From contig JAKFEP010000087.1 of assembly GCA_036675645.1 (NCBI GenBank), forward strand, positions 1 through 12,820: a stretch of 12,820 nucleotides of DNA, written 5' to 3'. A program made the position numbers and the translations under genes. This document shows positions 7,102 to 12,820 of this stretch, one piece after another. The notes under the pieces are model-generated. The model saw only the letters and a list, made by a program, of their open reading frames with translations, was not told where the DNA came from and made no database searches. The number at the start of each line of letters is the position of its first letter. Within the stretch, counting starts at the first letter, position 1. Origin of the DNA: Methylotenera_A sp036675645 (lineage in GTDB: Bacteria > Pseudomonadota > Gammaproteobacteria > Burkholderiales > Methylophilaceae).

Positions 7102-7512
7102 TTAAACTAATTGTATAAAACGTGTTTTTAGCAATCTATCGTGTAAAAATAAGCCCTGTTTATCTACCAAAGCCCATAAATACCCCAGCCCGCAAATCAA
7201 TAGAGATAAGCTTGCCAGCGCATACCGATTTACTGCTTGTTTTGGGCTTAAGATGTGATTCCGTTGATCCACCAGCTTGATTTTCCAAGTTTGCTCTGCC
7301 AGCGTCTGTCCACTTTTGCACCAACACCATACAAAATAGACGCCAGTGACTAGCCACAACACTAATTGCAAACCATAACGCTTGTAGCCAATACTAGCAT
7401 CGCCAAATAAGCTGACAAACCCCCATGTACACAGCATCCACAACGCAATGAGTAATAGCAACTCGTAAACACAAGCGGCAAATAATTTAAAGCGGGTAGC
7501 GTTTGGCTGCAT
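7102..7512 (-). CDS. RDD-family integral membrane protein
   Basis: The 136-residue protein has three hydrophobic segments (about 9-32, 48-65, 97-115). Family hallmarks are an N-terminal Arg (Arg7) before the first helix, SGQTLAEQTWKIKLVD (67-82) after the second, and LFLHDRLLKTRFI (121-133) at the end. RDD is named for Arg-Asp-Asp; the first Asp position is Glu here (Tyr17-Glu18), while Asp125 is kept. Members are small inner-membrane proteins, a few linked to Na+/H+ transport; the substrate of this one is unknown. It lies 87 bp downstream of the DUF3106 gene on the same strand but beyond an intrinsic terminator, so it needs its own promoter or readthrough. The leader is nearly pure A/T without a Shine-Dalgarno. 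An out-of-frame ATG lies 4 bp before the chosen one. Confidence 0.85.
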   Translation of the reverse strand: MQPNATRFKLFAACVYELLLLIALWMLCTWGFVSLFGDASIGYKRYGLQLVLWLVTGVYFVWCWCKSGQTLAEQTWKIKLVDQRNHILSPKQAVNRYALASLSLLICGLGYLWALVDKQGLFLHDRLLKTRFIQLV

Positions 7513-7554
7513 ACATTTTTTACTATTTTTTAATTTAAAAAGAATTTTGAATAT

Positions 7555-7580
7555 AAAAAAGCCCGCTAACCATGCGGGCT
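7555..7580 (-). terminator. Rho-independent terminator after the sigma/DUF3619/DUF3106 operon
   Basis: AGCCCGC (7574-7580 read on the minus strand) pairs with GCGGGCT (7560-7566) around a 7-nt loop, a 7-bp GC-rich stem followed on the minus strand by a run of T. It lies 20 bp beyond the DUF3106 stop. The T-run exists on this strand only, so the signal is directional. Confidence 0.9.
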
Positions 7581-7599
7581 AATCATCTTATATAATTGG

Positions 7600-8115
7600 C
7601 TACAAATCGAGGTCCGATTCCCAGTCAATCGATTCTGTGCGTAATTTTTCACGTTCAGCTTCTGGTAGTTTTTTGTACTCTGCCCACTTTTTACGCAACT
7701 CAGCTTTTTTTTCATCGCTTAGCCCATGAAATTGCTGATAGCGTTTGCGCGCATTTTCTCGCTCGTATGGTGTCATGCGGCTCCAGCTATTTAAACGCTT
7801 TTGCACAAGCTGCTGTTTTTGCGCATCCATGCTGGGATAAACCTTAGCAATATCCAACATTTTTTCGCGCTGCCAAGGGCGTAGCGTATCCCATTCCGCA
7901 CCGAGTGGCGCCAACACCTTACGCTCATTATCCGTGAGTTCACTCCAACTTTTCATGGGCACTTGATTGCCGCTACTAGTACTATCACTATTACTTAATG
8001 ACGACTTAATCCCACCCATATCTCCTAAGGCGAGATGGCTTTTACTAGGCTTTAGCGGTTCGGCTGCATGCAGATTAGCAACAAAGAGGACGAGTAAAAA
8101 CAAAAATTTATGCAC
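7600..8115 (-). CDS. Exported DUF3106 protein
   Basis: Start chosen at GTG (8113-8115), giving 171 residues; AGGGA is 10 nt upstream. A TTG at 8122-8124 would add three residues but sits only 1 nt from that site. The N-terminus is a signal peptide (HKFLFLLVLFVANLHA, cleaved before AEP). After a low-complexity Ser-rich linker the mature protein is highly charged and helical, with a recurring W-x-x-L/M-x-x-x-E-R pattern: WSELTDNER, WSRMTPYER and a looser WAEYKKLPEAER. These match DUF3106, a betaproteobacterial family without assigned function. It is 54 nt after the DUF3619 gene and precedes a terminator, so it is the last gene of the sigma-factor operon. The helical, ER-motif build loosely recalls the Spy/CpxP periplasmic proteins, but no LTxxQ motif is present, so that is analogy only. 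Confidence 0.85.
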   Translation of the reverse strand: MHKFLFLLVLFVANLHAAEPLKPSKSHLALGDMGGIKSSLSNSDSTSSGNQVPMKSWSELTDNERKVLAPLGAEWDTLRPWQREKMLDIAKVYPSMDAQKQQLVQKRLNSWSRMTPYERENARKRYQQFHGLSDEKKAELRKKWAEYKKLPEAEREKLRTESIDWESDLDL

Positions 8116-8125
8116 TGGTACCAAT

Positions 8126-8130
8126 TCCCT
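8126..8130 (-). promoter_or_regulatory. Ribosome-binding site that decides the DUF3106 start
   Basis: AGGGA on the minus strand is 10 nt from the GTG (8113-8115) but only 1 nt from the upstream TTG (8122-8124). Normal spacing therefore favours the GTG and the shorter 171-residue product. Confidence 0.55.
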
Positions 8131-8169
8131 ATTATTTTGTAATTTTTAATTGTTTTAATATATCAACTA

Positions 8170-8598
8170 CTAAAGCTCAAGCTTGCCGTTGTTGAGTGAC
8201 GGCTCAAAACCTCTATCCACAAACGCTTCTGGCGGCAAATCTGCCCCCAATAAAAACGCATCGCTCGCCTCGTGATGGCTAAACGCTTGCGTTAACACAA
8301 AGCCTGCAATAATAACGCCTAATATTAAACCAGTGCTGGCGATGCGATGGTGCTGCGCCCAAGCGAATATGCCACTAGAGGTGCCGTCTTTGTTTACGCC
8401 TACTCCAGAAACTTGCTGGCTATGCGCTTTAACTGCACGCGCACGTCCATCTTCAAGCTGTTTTAGAGTGCGCATGCTTAAATCCTTGGCGTGCGCATCC
8501 AACAAGCTTGCGATTTGTTTGCCTTGTAAATCCGTGGTGTTTAAACTTACGTCTTCAGTGCTCTCAATCGTTTCGTGATTAATGTTGTCTATCGTCAT
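8170..8598 (-). CDS. DUF3619 single-pass membrane protein, candidate anti-sigma factor
   Basis: The 142-residue protein has a hydrophilic N-terminal part (1-84, with a helical stretch LDAHAKDLSMRTLKQLEDGR at 33-52), one membrane helix (about 86-105) and a short C-terminal part with DAFLLGADLPPEAFVDRGF (113-131). That tail, with the LPPEAFVDRGF element, is what I recognise as DUF3619. The ATG overlaps the sigma-factor stop in ATGA, and AGGAG lies 7 nt upstream, so synthesis is coupled roughly one-to-one with the sigma factor. By the usual anti-sigma arrangement the N-terminal part would be cytoplasmic and bind sigma while the tail faces the periplasm. There is no ZAS zinc motif (H-x3-C-x2-C), so if it is an anti-sigma factor it is not of that class. 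Membership is fairly sure; function is inference. Confidence 0.82.
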   Translation of the reverse strand: MTIDNINHETIESTEDVSLNTTDLQGKQIASLLDAHAKDLSMRTLKQLEDGRARAVKAHSQQVSGVGVNKDGTSSGIFAWAQHHRIASTGLILGVIIAGFVLTQAFSHHEASDAFLLGADLPPEAFVDRGFEPSLNNGKLEL

Positions 8599-9185
8599 GA
8601 CTCTACTCCTAAATTTGCTAGCGCCCTGCTGCCCAAGCCTTGTTTCTCCAGCAAGGCAGCCATGGTGTGAACTGCACGTGAACAGTGCGTTTTAACGCTT
8701 CCTTGCGAGCAGCCCATCATTAAGGCAGTTTCTGCTACATCCATATCCTCCCAGTAACGTAATACAAAGGCTTCGCGTTGACGTGGGGGTAGCTTTTCGA
8801 GTGCCTTTTCAATCATCCGCATGGTTTGGCTGCGTTCTAGCTGACCCATTGGATTTTCCGACTCGTCACCGACATCAATGGTGTCTAGTGGGTCACGATC
8901 TTCTTCGCCATTTTCGCCTGCGCCAAACGATGAAAGCAGCGTTGTCCATAAATTACGCACTTTTTGCCTACGCCAATAATCACGCATTGTGTTTTGCAAA
9001 ATGCGCTGAAATAACATCGGATATTCGGTAACCGGCTTGGTGGCATATTTTTCAGCCAGCTTTAACATAGCATCTTGCACGATATCAAGCGCTGCATGAT
9101 CATCGCGCACCGCATACACAGTTTGCTTAAACGCACGCCGCTCTACATCACGCAAAAAATCTGATAACTCTTGTGAACTTGCCAT
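8595..9185 (-). CDS. ECF-type RNA polymerase sigma factor (sigma-70 family)
   Basis: The 196-residue product has region 2 at about 10-80 (DDHAALDIVQDAMLKLAEKY at 28-47, with aromatic/basic RDYWRRQKVRNLW at 68-80 for promoter melting) and region 4 at about 115-180 (LEKLPPRQREAFVLRYWEDM at 129-148, helix-turn-helix with GCSQGSVKTHCSRAV at 158-172). It lacks region 3, as ECF sigmas do. The linker between the domains is long and acidic (about 86-114, Gly/Glu/Asp-rich), unlike the shorter linkers of many ECF sigmas. It is followed in a 4-bp overlap by the DUF3619 gene and then the DUF3106 gene. No Shine-Dalgarno is evident before the ATG. The promoters it recognises are unknown; no clear GGAAC-type autoregulatory -35 lies upstream. 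Confidence 0.93.
   Translation of the reverse strand: MASSQELSDFLRDVERRAFKQTVYAVRDDHAALDIVQDAMLKLAEKYATKPVTEYPMLFQRILQNTMRDYWRRQKVRNLWTTLLSSFGAGENGEEDRDPLDTIDVGDESENPMGQLERSQTMRMIEKALEKLPPRQREAFVLRYWEDMDVAETALMMGCSQGSVKTHCSRAVHTMAALLEKQGLGSRALANLGVES
8606..8610 (-). promoter_or_regulatory. Strong ribosome-binding site for DUF3619 inside the sigma gene
   Basis: AGGAG on the minus strand, 7 nt before the DUF3619 ATG, within the last codons of the sigma factor. It is the strongest ribosome site in this operon, although the sigma gene itself has none, hinting that the downstream partner may be made in excess. Confidence 0.6.
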
Positions 9186-9212
9186 GAGGTTTGGGTATTA
9201 AAAAGTAATGCA

Positions 9213-9241
9213 AGTATATCAGCTTTAGGTTTGTTTCTAAT
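9213..9241 (-). promoter_or_regulatory. Candidate promoter of the sigma-factor operon
   Basis: A TATACT -10 on the minus strand (9213-9218, five of six consensus) with a poor -35 (ATTAGA, 9236-9241, 17-bp spacer). The transcript would start about 20 nt before the ATG. The weak -35 suggests low basal expression or an activator. Confidence 0.3.
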
Positions 9242-9266
9242 CGTCGCGCTTTTGGTTACAATCACT

Positions 9267-9277
9267 GCATTTATACT
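9267..9277 (+). promoter_or_regulatory. Candidate -10 region for the PP0621-pilS-pilR operon
   Basis: TATACT (9272-9277) stands 19 bp before the PP0621 start codon, in the right place for a -10. No good -35 occurs 16-18 bp upstream. This site and the sigma-operon -10 lie about 55 bp apart on opposite strands, so the divergent units share one regulatory interval. Confidence 0.3.
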
Positions 9278-9296
9278 GTAAAGATGTAGCTAACCC

Positions 9297-9545
9297 ATGA
9301 CCCGTATTTTAATATTGATTGTTTTAATCTGGATTTTGTATCAGATTATCAAGCGTGTGATTGCAAATGCTAAAGCAGAAAGTGCTAAGCAAGAAACCGA
9401 GCAAAACCCTGCAAAAAATCAAGACGAGAAAATGCTGCAGTGCGCACAGTGTGGTTGCCACGTGCCTGAAAGCGAAACCAAAGTGGTGAATCAGCAGATT
9501 ATCTGCAACAACCCAGACTGCAACAAAATAACGCATGCCGACTGA
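9297..9545 (+). CDS. PP0621-family small membrane protein with cysteine cluster
   Basis: The 82-residue product has one N-terminal membrane helix (about 3-20, LILIVLIWILYQII), a basic/polar linker (20-45) and a C-terminal cysteine cluster: Cys49-x2-Cys52-x-Cys54 and Cys70-x4-Cys75, a likely zinc ribbon. This domain order fits the PP0621 family of small proteins, which I recall beside pilS in several beta- and gammaproteobacteria. With the N-terminal helix as anchor and the basic linker after it, the cysteine domain should be cytoplasmic. Its last 11 bp overlap the pilS start, and pilS has no Shine-Dalgarno of its own, so pilS translation is probably coupled to it. Function is unknown. The context suggests a role with PilS at the membrane. 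Confidence 0.82.
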   Translation: MTRILILIVLIWILYQIIKRVIANAKAESAKQETEQNPAKNQDEKMLQCAQCGCHVPESETKVVNQQIICNNPDCNKITHAD

Positions 9546-11172
9546 CCTGTTTGCGACCTTAGACAACAACCTCAATGCCACGCGCTGGCGTAGCCTGCAG
9601 CTTTATAATGGTTATCGTGTCCTTATCGCACTGCTGTTCCTAATACTACAAGGCTTATTCAGCCGCGATGAGTATGTGCTCAATTTAAGCAGCAATTTAT
9701 TCTTTACATTGGTGCTGGCTTATTTCATCTTCAGCATTGTGTCTGCCGTCTTTACCTGGCTAGAAAAACCCGATATTGATGTCAGCCTGCCCATACAAAT
9801 CATCATCGACATTGGCTTTATTGTGTTACTCATGCACGCGCAAGAAGGTAGCCAAAGCAGTATTGGGCTATTACTCGTGATTGCCATTGCCAGTGCCAGC
9901 CTGATCAGCGTAGGTCGCCTAGCTTTATTCTATGCAGCTATTGCAACTATAGGCATCTTGTTAGAGCAATCCTACCGCGATATTTTCTTAAATGAGGCGG
10001 AGAGTAATTTCACACCCGCTGTACTACTCAGCTTAGGTTGCTTTGCCACAGCATGGCTCGCCTATAGCTTGGCAAAACGCAGCCAAGAAAGCGAATTATT
10101 AGCCTCCCAGCGCGGGCTAGATGTGCAAAACATGGCGCAGATCAACGCACTCATTACACACGAAATGGACGATGGCGTACTGGTAATTGATCACGAATTC
10201 AAAGTTAAGCATCATAATATTCAGGCAGTAGTAATGCTTGGCAGTGATATGACAACCGATATTAAAGAGGAAGCAGCGGGTATTTGGCACAACAAGTCTC
10301 TCAGCGAAATTTCTCCTGAATTAAACAATGTGCTACACGACTGGATGAAAGAAACGGAACCGCCACAAGCTTTTTCCCTGACGAATATTTTAAAACTAAA
10401 CACTCAATCACGCGAATTACGTTTGAGACTTTTGCCGACAGGAGAACGCCGTCAGCAAGGTGCCGTCATATTTATTGAAGATTGGTCGCAAATGCAAACA
10501 CAAGCACATCAGGTCAAACTGGCCGCATTAGGACGACTTACCGCCAATATTGCGCACGAAATCCGTAACCCGCTCAGCGCTATCAGCCATGCCACTCAAC
10601 TTTTGCAGGAAGAGGATAACGACCCAGCTATTAAGCGTATGTTACAAATTATCAGCGATAACGTACAACGCGTAGACCAGATTATCAAAGACGTGCTGGA
10701 ACTCAATCGGCGTGACCGCACCAACCAAGAAGTCATTCATCTGGAAAACTTTATTACCGATTTTTACAGCCAATTTTGCGCAGTTGAAAAAATCCCCGAC
10801 GGTTGCTTTAAGCTAGAGATCAAAGATGCTGACACGCTCGTGTCGTTTGACCGCAGACATTTAAACCAAATATTATGGAACCTGTGTAAAAATGGCTGGC
10901 GGCACTCAAAAAATAGTGAAAATAGCCTAAAATTAAGCGTGTCTGTTTCTGCAAAAACACAAATCGTGCATATTGAAATAAGTGATGATGGAGACGGGAT
11001 TCCCGAGAATGTACGCAGCCATCTATTTGAACCTTTTTTTACCACAGAAAAAACCGGTACTGGTTTAGGTTTATATATCGCGCGTGAACTGGCCGATGCC
11101 AATGGCGCAAAATTGCAATTTAAAACGTCTGGCAATGGTACACAATTTATTGTTTACCTTAAAAAGGTTTAA
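9535..11172 (+). CDS. pilS: Sensor histidine kinase PilS (type IV pilin regulation)
   Basis: The 545-residue protein begins with RSLQLYNGYRVLIALL (19-34), like other PilS kinases, and has six membrane helices (about 28-42, 54-76, 86-101, 109-124, 126-144, 161-180). A PAS-like domain (about 200-320) follows, then HisKA with HEIRNPLS (His341 is the phosphorylation site) and HATPase_c with the N-box around Asn449-Asn453, G1 DDGDGIP (484-490) and G2 KTGTGLGL (506-513). All catalytic motifs are intact. In Pseudomonas PilS phosphorylates PilR to drive pilA from a sigma-54 promoter, and PilA feeds back through the PilS membrane domain. The start overlaps the PP0621 gene; pilR follows after 17 nt. 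No pilA lies in the window. Confidence 0.93.
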   Translation: MPTDLFATLDNNLNATRWRSLQLYNGYRVLIALLFLILQGLFSRDEYVLNLSSNLFFTLVLAYFIFSIVSAVFTWLEKPDIDVSLPIQIIIDIGFIVLLMHAQEGSQSSIGLLLVIAIASASLISVGRLALFYAAIATIGILLEQSYRDIFLNEAESNFTPAVLLSLGCFATAWLAYSLAKRSQESELLASQRGLDVQNMAQINALITHEMDDGVLVIDHEFKVKHHNIQAVVMLGSDMTTDIKEEAAGIWHNKSLSEISPELNNVLHDWMKETEPPQAFSLTNILKLNTQSRELRLRLLPTGERRQQGAVIFIEDWSQMQTQAHQVKLAALGRLTANIAHEIRNPLSAISHATQLLQEEDNDPAIKRMLQIISDNVQRVDQIIKDVLELNRRDRTNQEVIHLENFITDFYSQFCAVEKIPDGCFKLEIKDADTLVSFDRRHLNQILWNLCKNGWRHSKNSENSLKLSVSVSAKTQIVHIEISDDGDGIPENVRSHLFEPFFTTEKTGTGLGLYIARELADANGAKLQFKTSGNGTQFIVYLKKV

Positions 11173-11189
11173 AGAGGGCTTAAGACTTA

Positions 11190-12587
11190 ATGGCACAATT
11201 TGATTGTTTAGTGGTTGATGACGAAACCGATATTCGCGAACTGGTAGTACTGACTCTGGAGCGCATGGATATTCGTGCTGATAGTGCTGGCAATATCAAA
11301 GAAGCCAAACAACTACTTGCGCAGAGAAGTTATGATTTGTGCCTGACTGACATGCGCTTGCCAGATGGCCTAGGTTTGGAGTTGGTGCAGCATATCTCTG
11401 CCAATTACAGCGGCTTGCCTGTTGCCGTGATTACTGCTTATGGCAGTGCTGAAAACGCAGTATCTGCTTTAAAAGCTGGCGCGTTTGATTATTTAACCAA
11501 ACCCATATCCCTTAAGCAGTTACGTCCACTGGTGGAATCGGCCCTCAAACTGTCTAGCTCGGATATCAAAGAAACTAAAAATACAGTTGATCTAATTGGT
11601 AGGTCACCGGCGATTGATTATGTGCGCACCATGATAGAAAAGCTGGCACGTAGCCAGGCGCCCGTATATATCAGTGGCGAATCGGGCAGCGGTAAAGAGT
11701 TGGCTGCACGTTTAATCCATAGCAACAGCTCCCGCAGGGATAAAACTTTTGTCGCCGTTAACTGTGGCGCCATCCCCGAAAACCTAATGGAAAGTGAATT
11801 TTTTGGCTACAAGAAAGGCGCATTTACCGGCGCTGCACAAGATACCTTAGGCTTGTTTCAAGCGGCCAATGGTGGGACGCTATTTTTAGATGAGGTGGCA
11901 GATTTACCCCTCGCCATGCAAGTTAAATTACTGCGTGCTATTCAAGAGAAAAAAGTGCGCGCAGTCGGAGGTACCGCTGAAGAGGCAGTAGATGCACGTA
12001 TTATCAGCGCCACGCATAAAAACTTGGGCACCTTGATGGAACAAGGCCTGTTTAGGCAAGACTTGTATTATCGCCTCAATGTCATCCAGTTGAAAATGCC
12101 TGCACTCAGGGATCGACCTGAAGATATTCCTGAACTCATGCAAAAATTATTACAAAAAATATGTACTGCGCAATCGATTGCGGTTCCTGTGATTGAAGAT
12201 AACGCACAAAAACTGATTGCCGAACTACAATTCGCAGGTAATGTGCGTGAGCTGGAAAACATGCTTGAACGCGCGTTAGCATTATGCGATGGCCAGAAAA
12301 TTACTACCGATGATTTGTTTATGTACGATGAGGCCAAGCTAAGCAAGCCGGTCGGCAGTCAGGCTGACCAGCATGACTTTGATTCCAGTAAATCGGCAGA
12401 GTTTGGCCTGCCGGAATATCTAGAAGACATCGAAAAACGCGCCATTATAAAAGCATTGGAAAAATCCAACAACAATAAAACAGCCGCAGCTAAATTATTG
12501 GGGGTAAGTTTTAGAACGCTAAGATACAGGCTGACTAAACTAGGCTTGGCAAAGGATGAAGCGAGTGATTTAGAAGAAGATGAATAA
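11190..12587 (+). CDS. pilR: Sigma-54-dependent response regulator PilR
   Basis: The 465-residue protein has an NtrC-type layout. The receiver (1-120) has Asp10/Asp11, phospho-acceptor Asp54, Thr82 and Lys104. The AAA+ domain (about 134-370) has Walker A GESGSGKE (163-170), the sigma-54-contacting GAFTGA loop (210-215), Walker B LFLDEV (231-236) and the arginine region around FRQDLYYRL (288-296). The C-terminal Fis-type helix-turn-helix (about 413-453) contains NKTAAAKLLGVSFRTLRYRL, typical of PilR. It should activate pilin and other sigma-54 promoters when phosphorylated by PilS. It follows pilS after 17 nt with AGAGGG (11173-11178), 11 nt before the ATG. The C-terminus ends in an acidic tail (DLEEDE). 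It is slightly longer than P. aeruginosa PilR (445 aa) owing to a linker at about 380-407. Confidence 0.95.
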   Translation: MAQFDCLVVDDETDIRELVVLTLERMDIRADSAGNIKEAKQLLAQRSYDLCLTDMRLPDGLGLELVQHISANYSGLPVAVITAYGSAENAVSALKAGAFDYLTKPISLKQLRPLVESALKLSSSDIKETKNTVDLIGRSPAIDYVRTMIEKLARSQAPVYISGESGSGKELAARLIHSNSSRRDKTFVAVNCGAIPENLMESEFFGYKKGAFTGAAQDTLGLFQAANGGTLFLDEVADLPLAMQVKLLRAIQEKKVRAVGGTAEEAVDARIISATHKNLGTLMEQGLFRQDLYYRLNVIQLKMPALRDRPEDIPELMQKLLQKICTAQSIAVPVIEDNAQKLIAELQFAGNVRELENMLERALALCDGQKITTDDLFMYDEAKLSKPVGSQADQHDFDSSKSAEFGLPEYLEDIEKRAIIKALEKSNNNKTAAAKLLGVSFRTLRYRLTKLGLAKDEASDLEEDE

Positions 12588-12597
12588 CATAAAGTAC

Positions 12598-12628
12598 CCT
12601 GCAGGCCAGCACTCATGCGGCCTGCAGG
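12598..12628. terminator. Strong hairpin between convergent pilR and the next gene, possible bidirectional terminator
   Basis: CCTGCAGGCC (12598-12607) and GGCCTGCAGG (12619-12628) form a perfect 10-bp stem; the 11-base loop can pair three more bases (GCA/TGC) after a one-base bulge. It starts 10 bp beyond the pilR stop and ends 9 bp before the stop of the opposite-strand gene, as expected for a shared terminator. No T-run follows on either strand, so it may instead act as a 3'-end stabiliser with Rho. Each arm also contains the self-palindrome CCTGCAGG. Confidence 0.6.
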
Positions 12629-12637
12629 ATTAAGACA

Positions 12638-12820
12638 TTAATATAACGCAATCGCCAGGTAGGTCAAGTACATCGCACCATTCACCAGCAGATGCCACAC
12701 CCGAATGCCGCCTTTGGCCATTAAATAGCGTAACCAAACAGCAGCAACTAGCGTAATAATAATCCCCCACAGCACCTCTTTACGCGGCTCCCATGGCGTC
12801 AGCATAATGCCAATGGCGGG
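12638..12820 (-). CDS. C-terminal end of an integral membrane protein, cut by window edge
   Basis: On the minus strand a frame is open from the right edge to a TAA at 12638-12640, giving the last 60 residues. They hold a Pro/charged loop (LTPWEPRKEV), a hydrophobic helix (LWGIIITLVAAVWLRYLM), a short basic loop (AKGGIRVWH) and a final helix ending in TYLAIALY. The two terminal helices with a Gly/Arg loop loosely recall the end of YrbG-type sodium/calcium antiporters, but this is a weak resemblance and I would not name the gene. It converges on pilR across the hairpin. Confidence 0.6.
   Translation of the reverse strand, partial: PAIGIMLTPWEPRKEVLWGIIITLVAAVWLRYLMAKGGIRVWHLLVNGAMYLTYLAIALY

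Noticed and set aside
9219..9245. ECF-type autoregulatory promoter (GGAAC-like AGAAAC) before the sigma gene
   Set aside because: Only a weak -35 resemblance and no matching -10 at 16-17 bp. Without other target promoters for comparison it cannot be supported.
9252..9271. Sigma-54-like promoter (TTGG ... TGC) upstream of the PP0621-pilS-pilR operon
   Set aside because: The distance from GG to GC is one base too long and the -24 element lacks the GCAC core, so it does not meet the strict sigma-54 spacing rule. A sigma-70 -10 (TATACT) overlaps the downstream side.
1..12820. Mobile element, CRISPR, defence island or prophage
   Set aside because: No transposase, integrase, nuclease-like or capsid-like frame, no regularly spaced repeats, and no composition break were seen. 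The genes read as conserved chromosomal core.

Overview
The window looks like chromosomal core DNA from a Gram-negative betaproteobacterium, most likely from the Methylophilaceae/Nitrosomonadales area (Methylotenera-like). This rests on the moderately AT-rich base composition, the pepA-holC pair divergent from lptFG, a PP0621-pilS-pilR block, and a sigma factor/DUF3619/DUF3106/RDD series of a kind I associate with betaproteobacteria. The taxonomic call is inference. I see no transposase, integrase, CRISPR array, rRNA or tRNA.

Layout: (1) 1-911, minus: a PbpG-type periplasmic peptidoglycan DD-endopeptidase, cut by the left edge. (2) 912-1149: an AT-rich divergent intergenic region with a good pbpG promoter candidate and three inverted repeats. 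(3) 1150-1533, plus: a lone glycine-cleavage H protein with no gcvT or gcvP beside it. (4) 1576-4715, minus: a compact pepA-holC-coiled-coil operon whose last gene encodes a 401-residue protein with an internal 84-residue repeat. (5) 4847-7083, plus: lptF-lptG, the membrane subunits of the LPS exporter, divergent from pepA. (6) 7102-9185, minus: an ECF-type sigma factor, a DUF3619 single-pass membrane protein overlapping it by 4 bp, an exported DUF3106 protein, a clear intrinsic terminator, then an RDD membrane protein. (7) 9297-12587, plus: a small PP0621-type membrane zinc-ribbon protein overlapping pilS by 11 bp, then pilR, the two-component system for type IV pilin transcription. (8) A 10-bp-stem hairpin and the 3' end of a convergent membrane-protein gene at the right edge.

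Several units concern the envelope: peptidoglycan remodelling, LPS export, a sigma factor with membrane and periplasmic partners, and pilus regulation. The best candidates for undescribed biology are the sigma/DUF3619/DUF3106 module, which reads like a sigma/anti-sigma/periplasmic-sensor set, and the PP0621 protein translationally coupled to PilS. The repeat-bearing coiled-coil protein behind holC has no function I can name. Non-ATG starts are frequent here (pepA GTG, coiled-coil gene GTG, DUF3106 GTG, lptF TTG).
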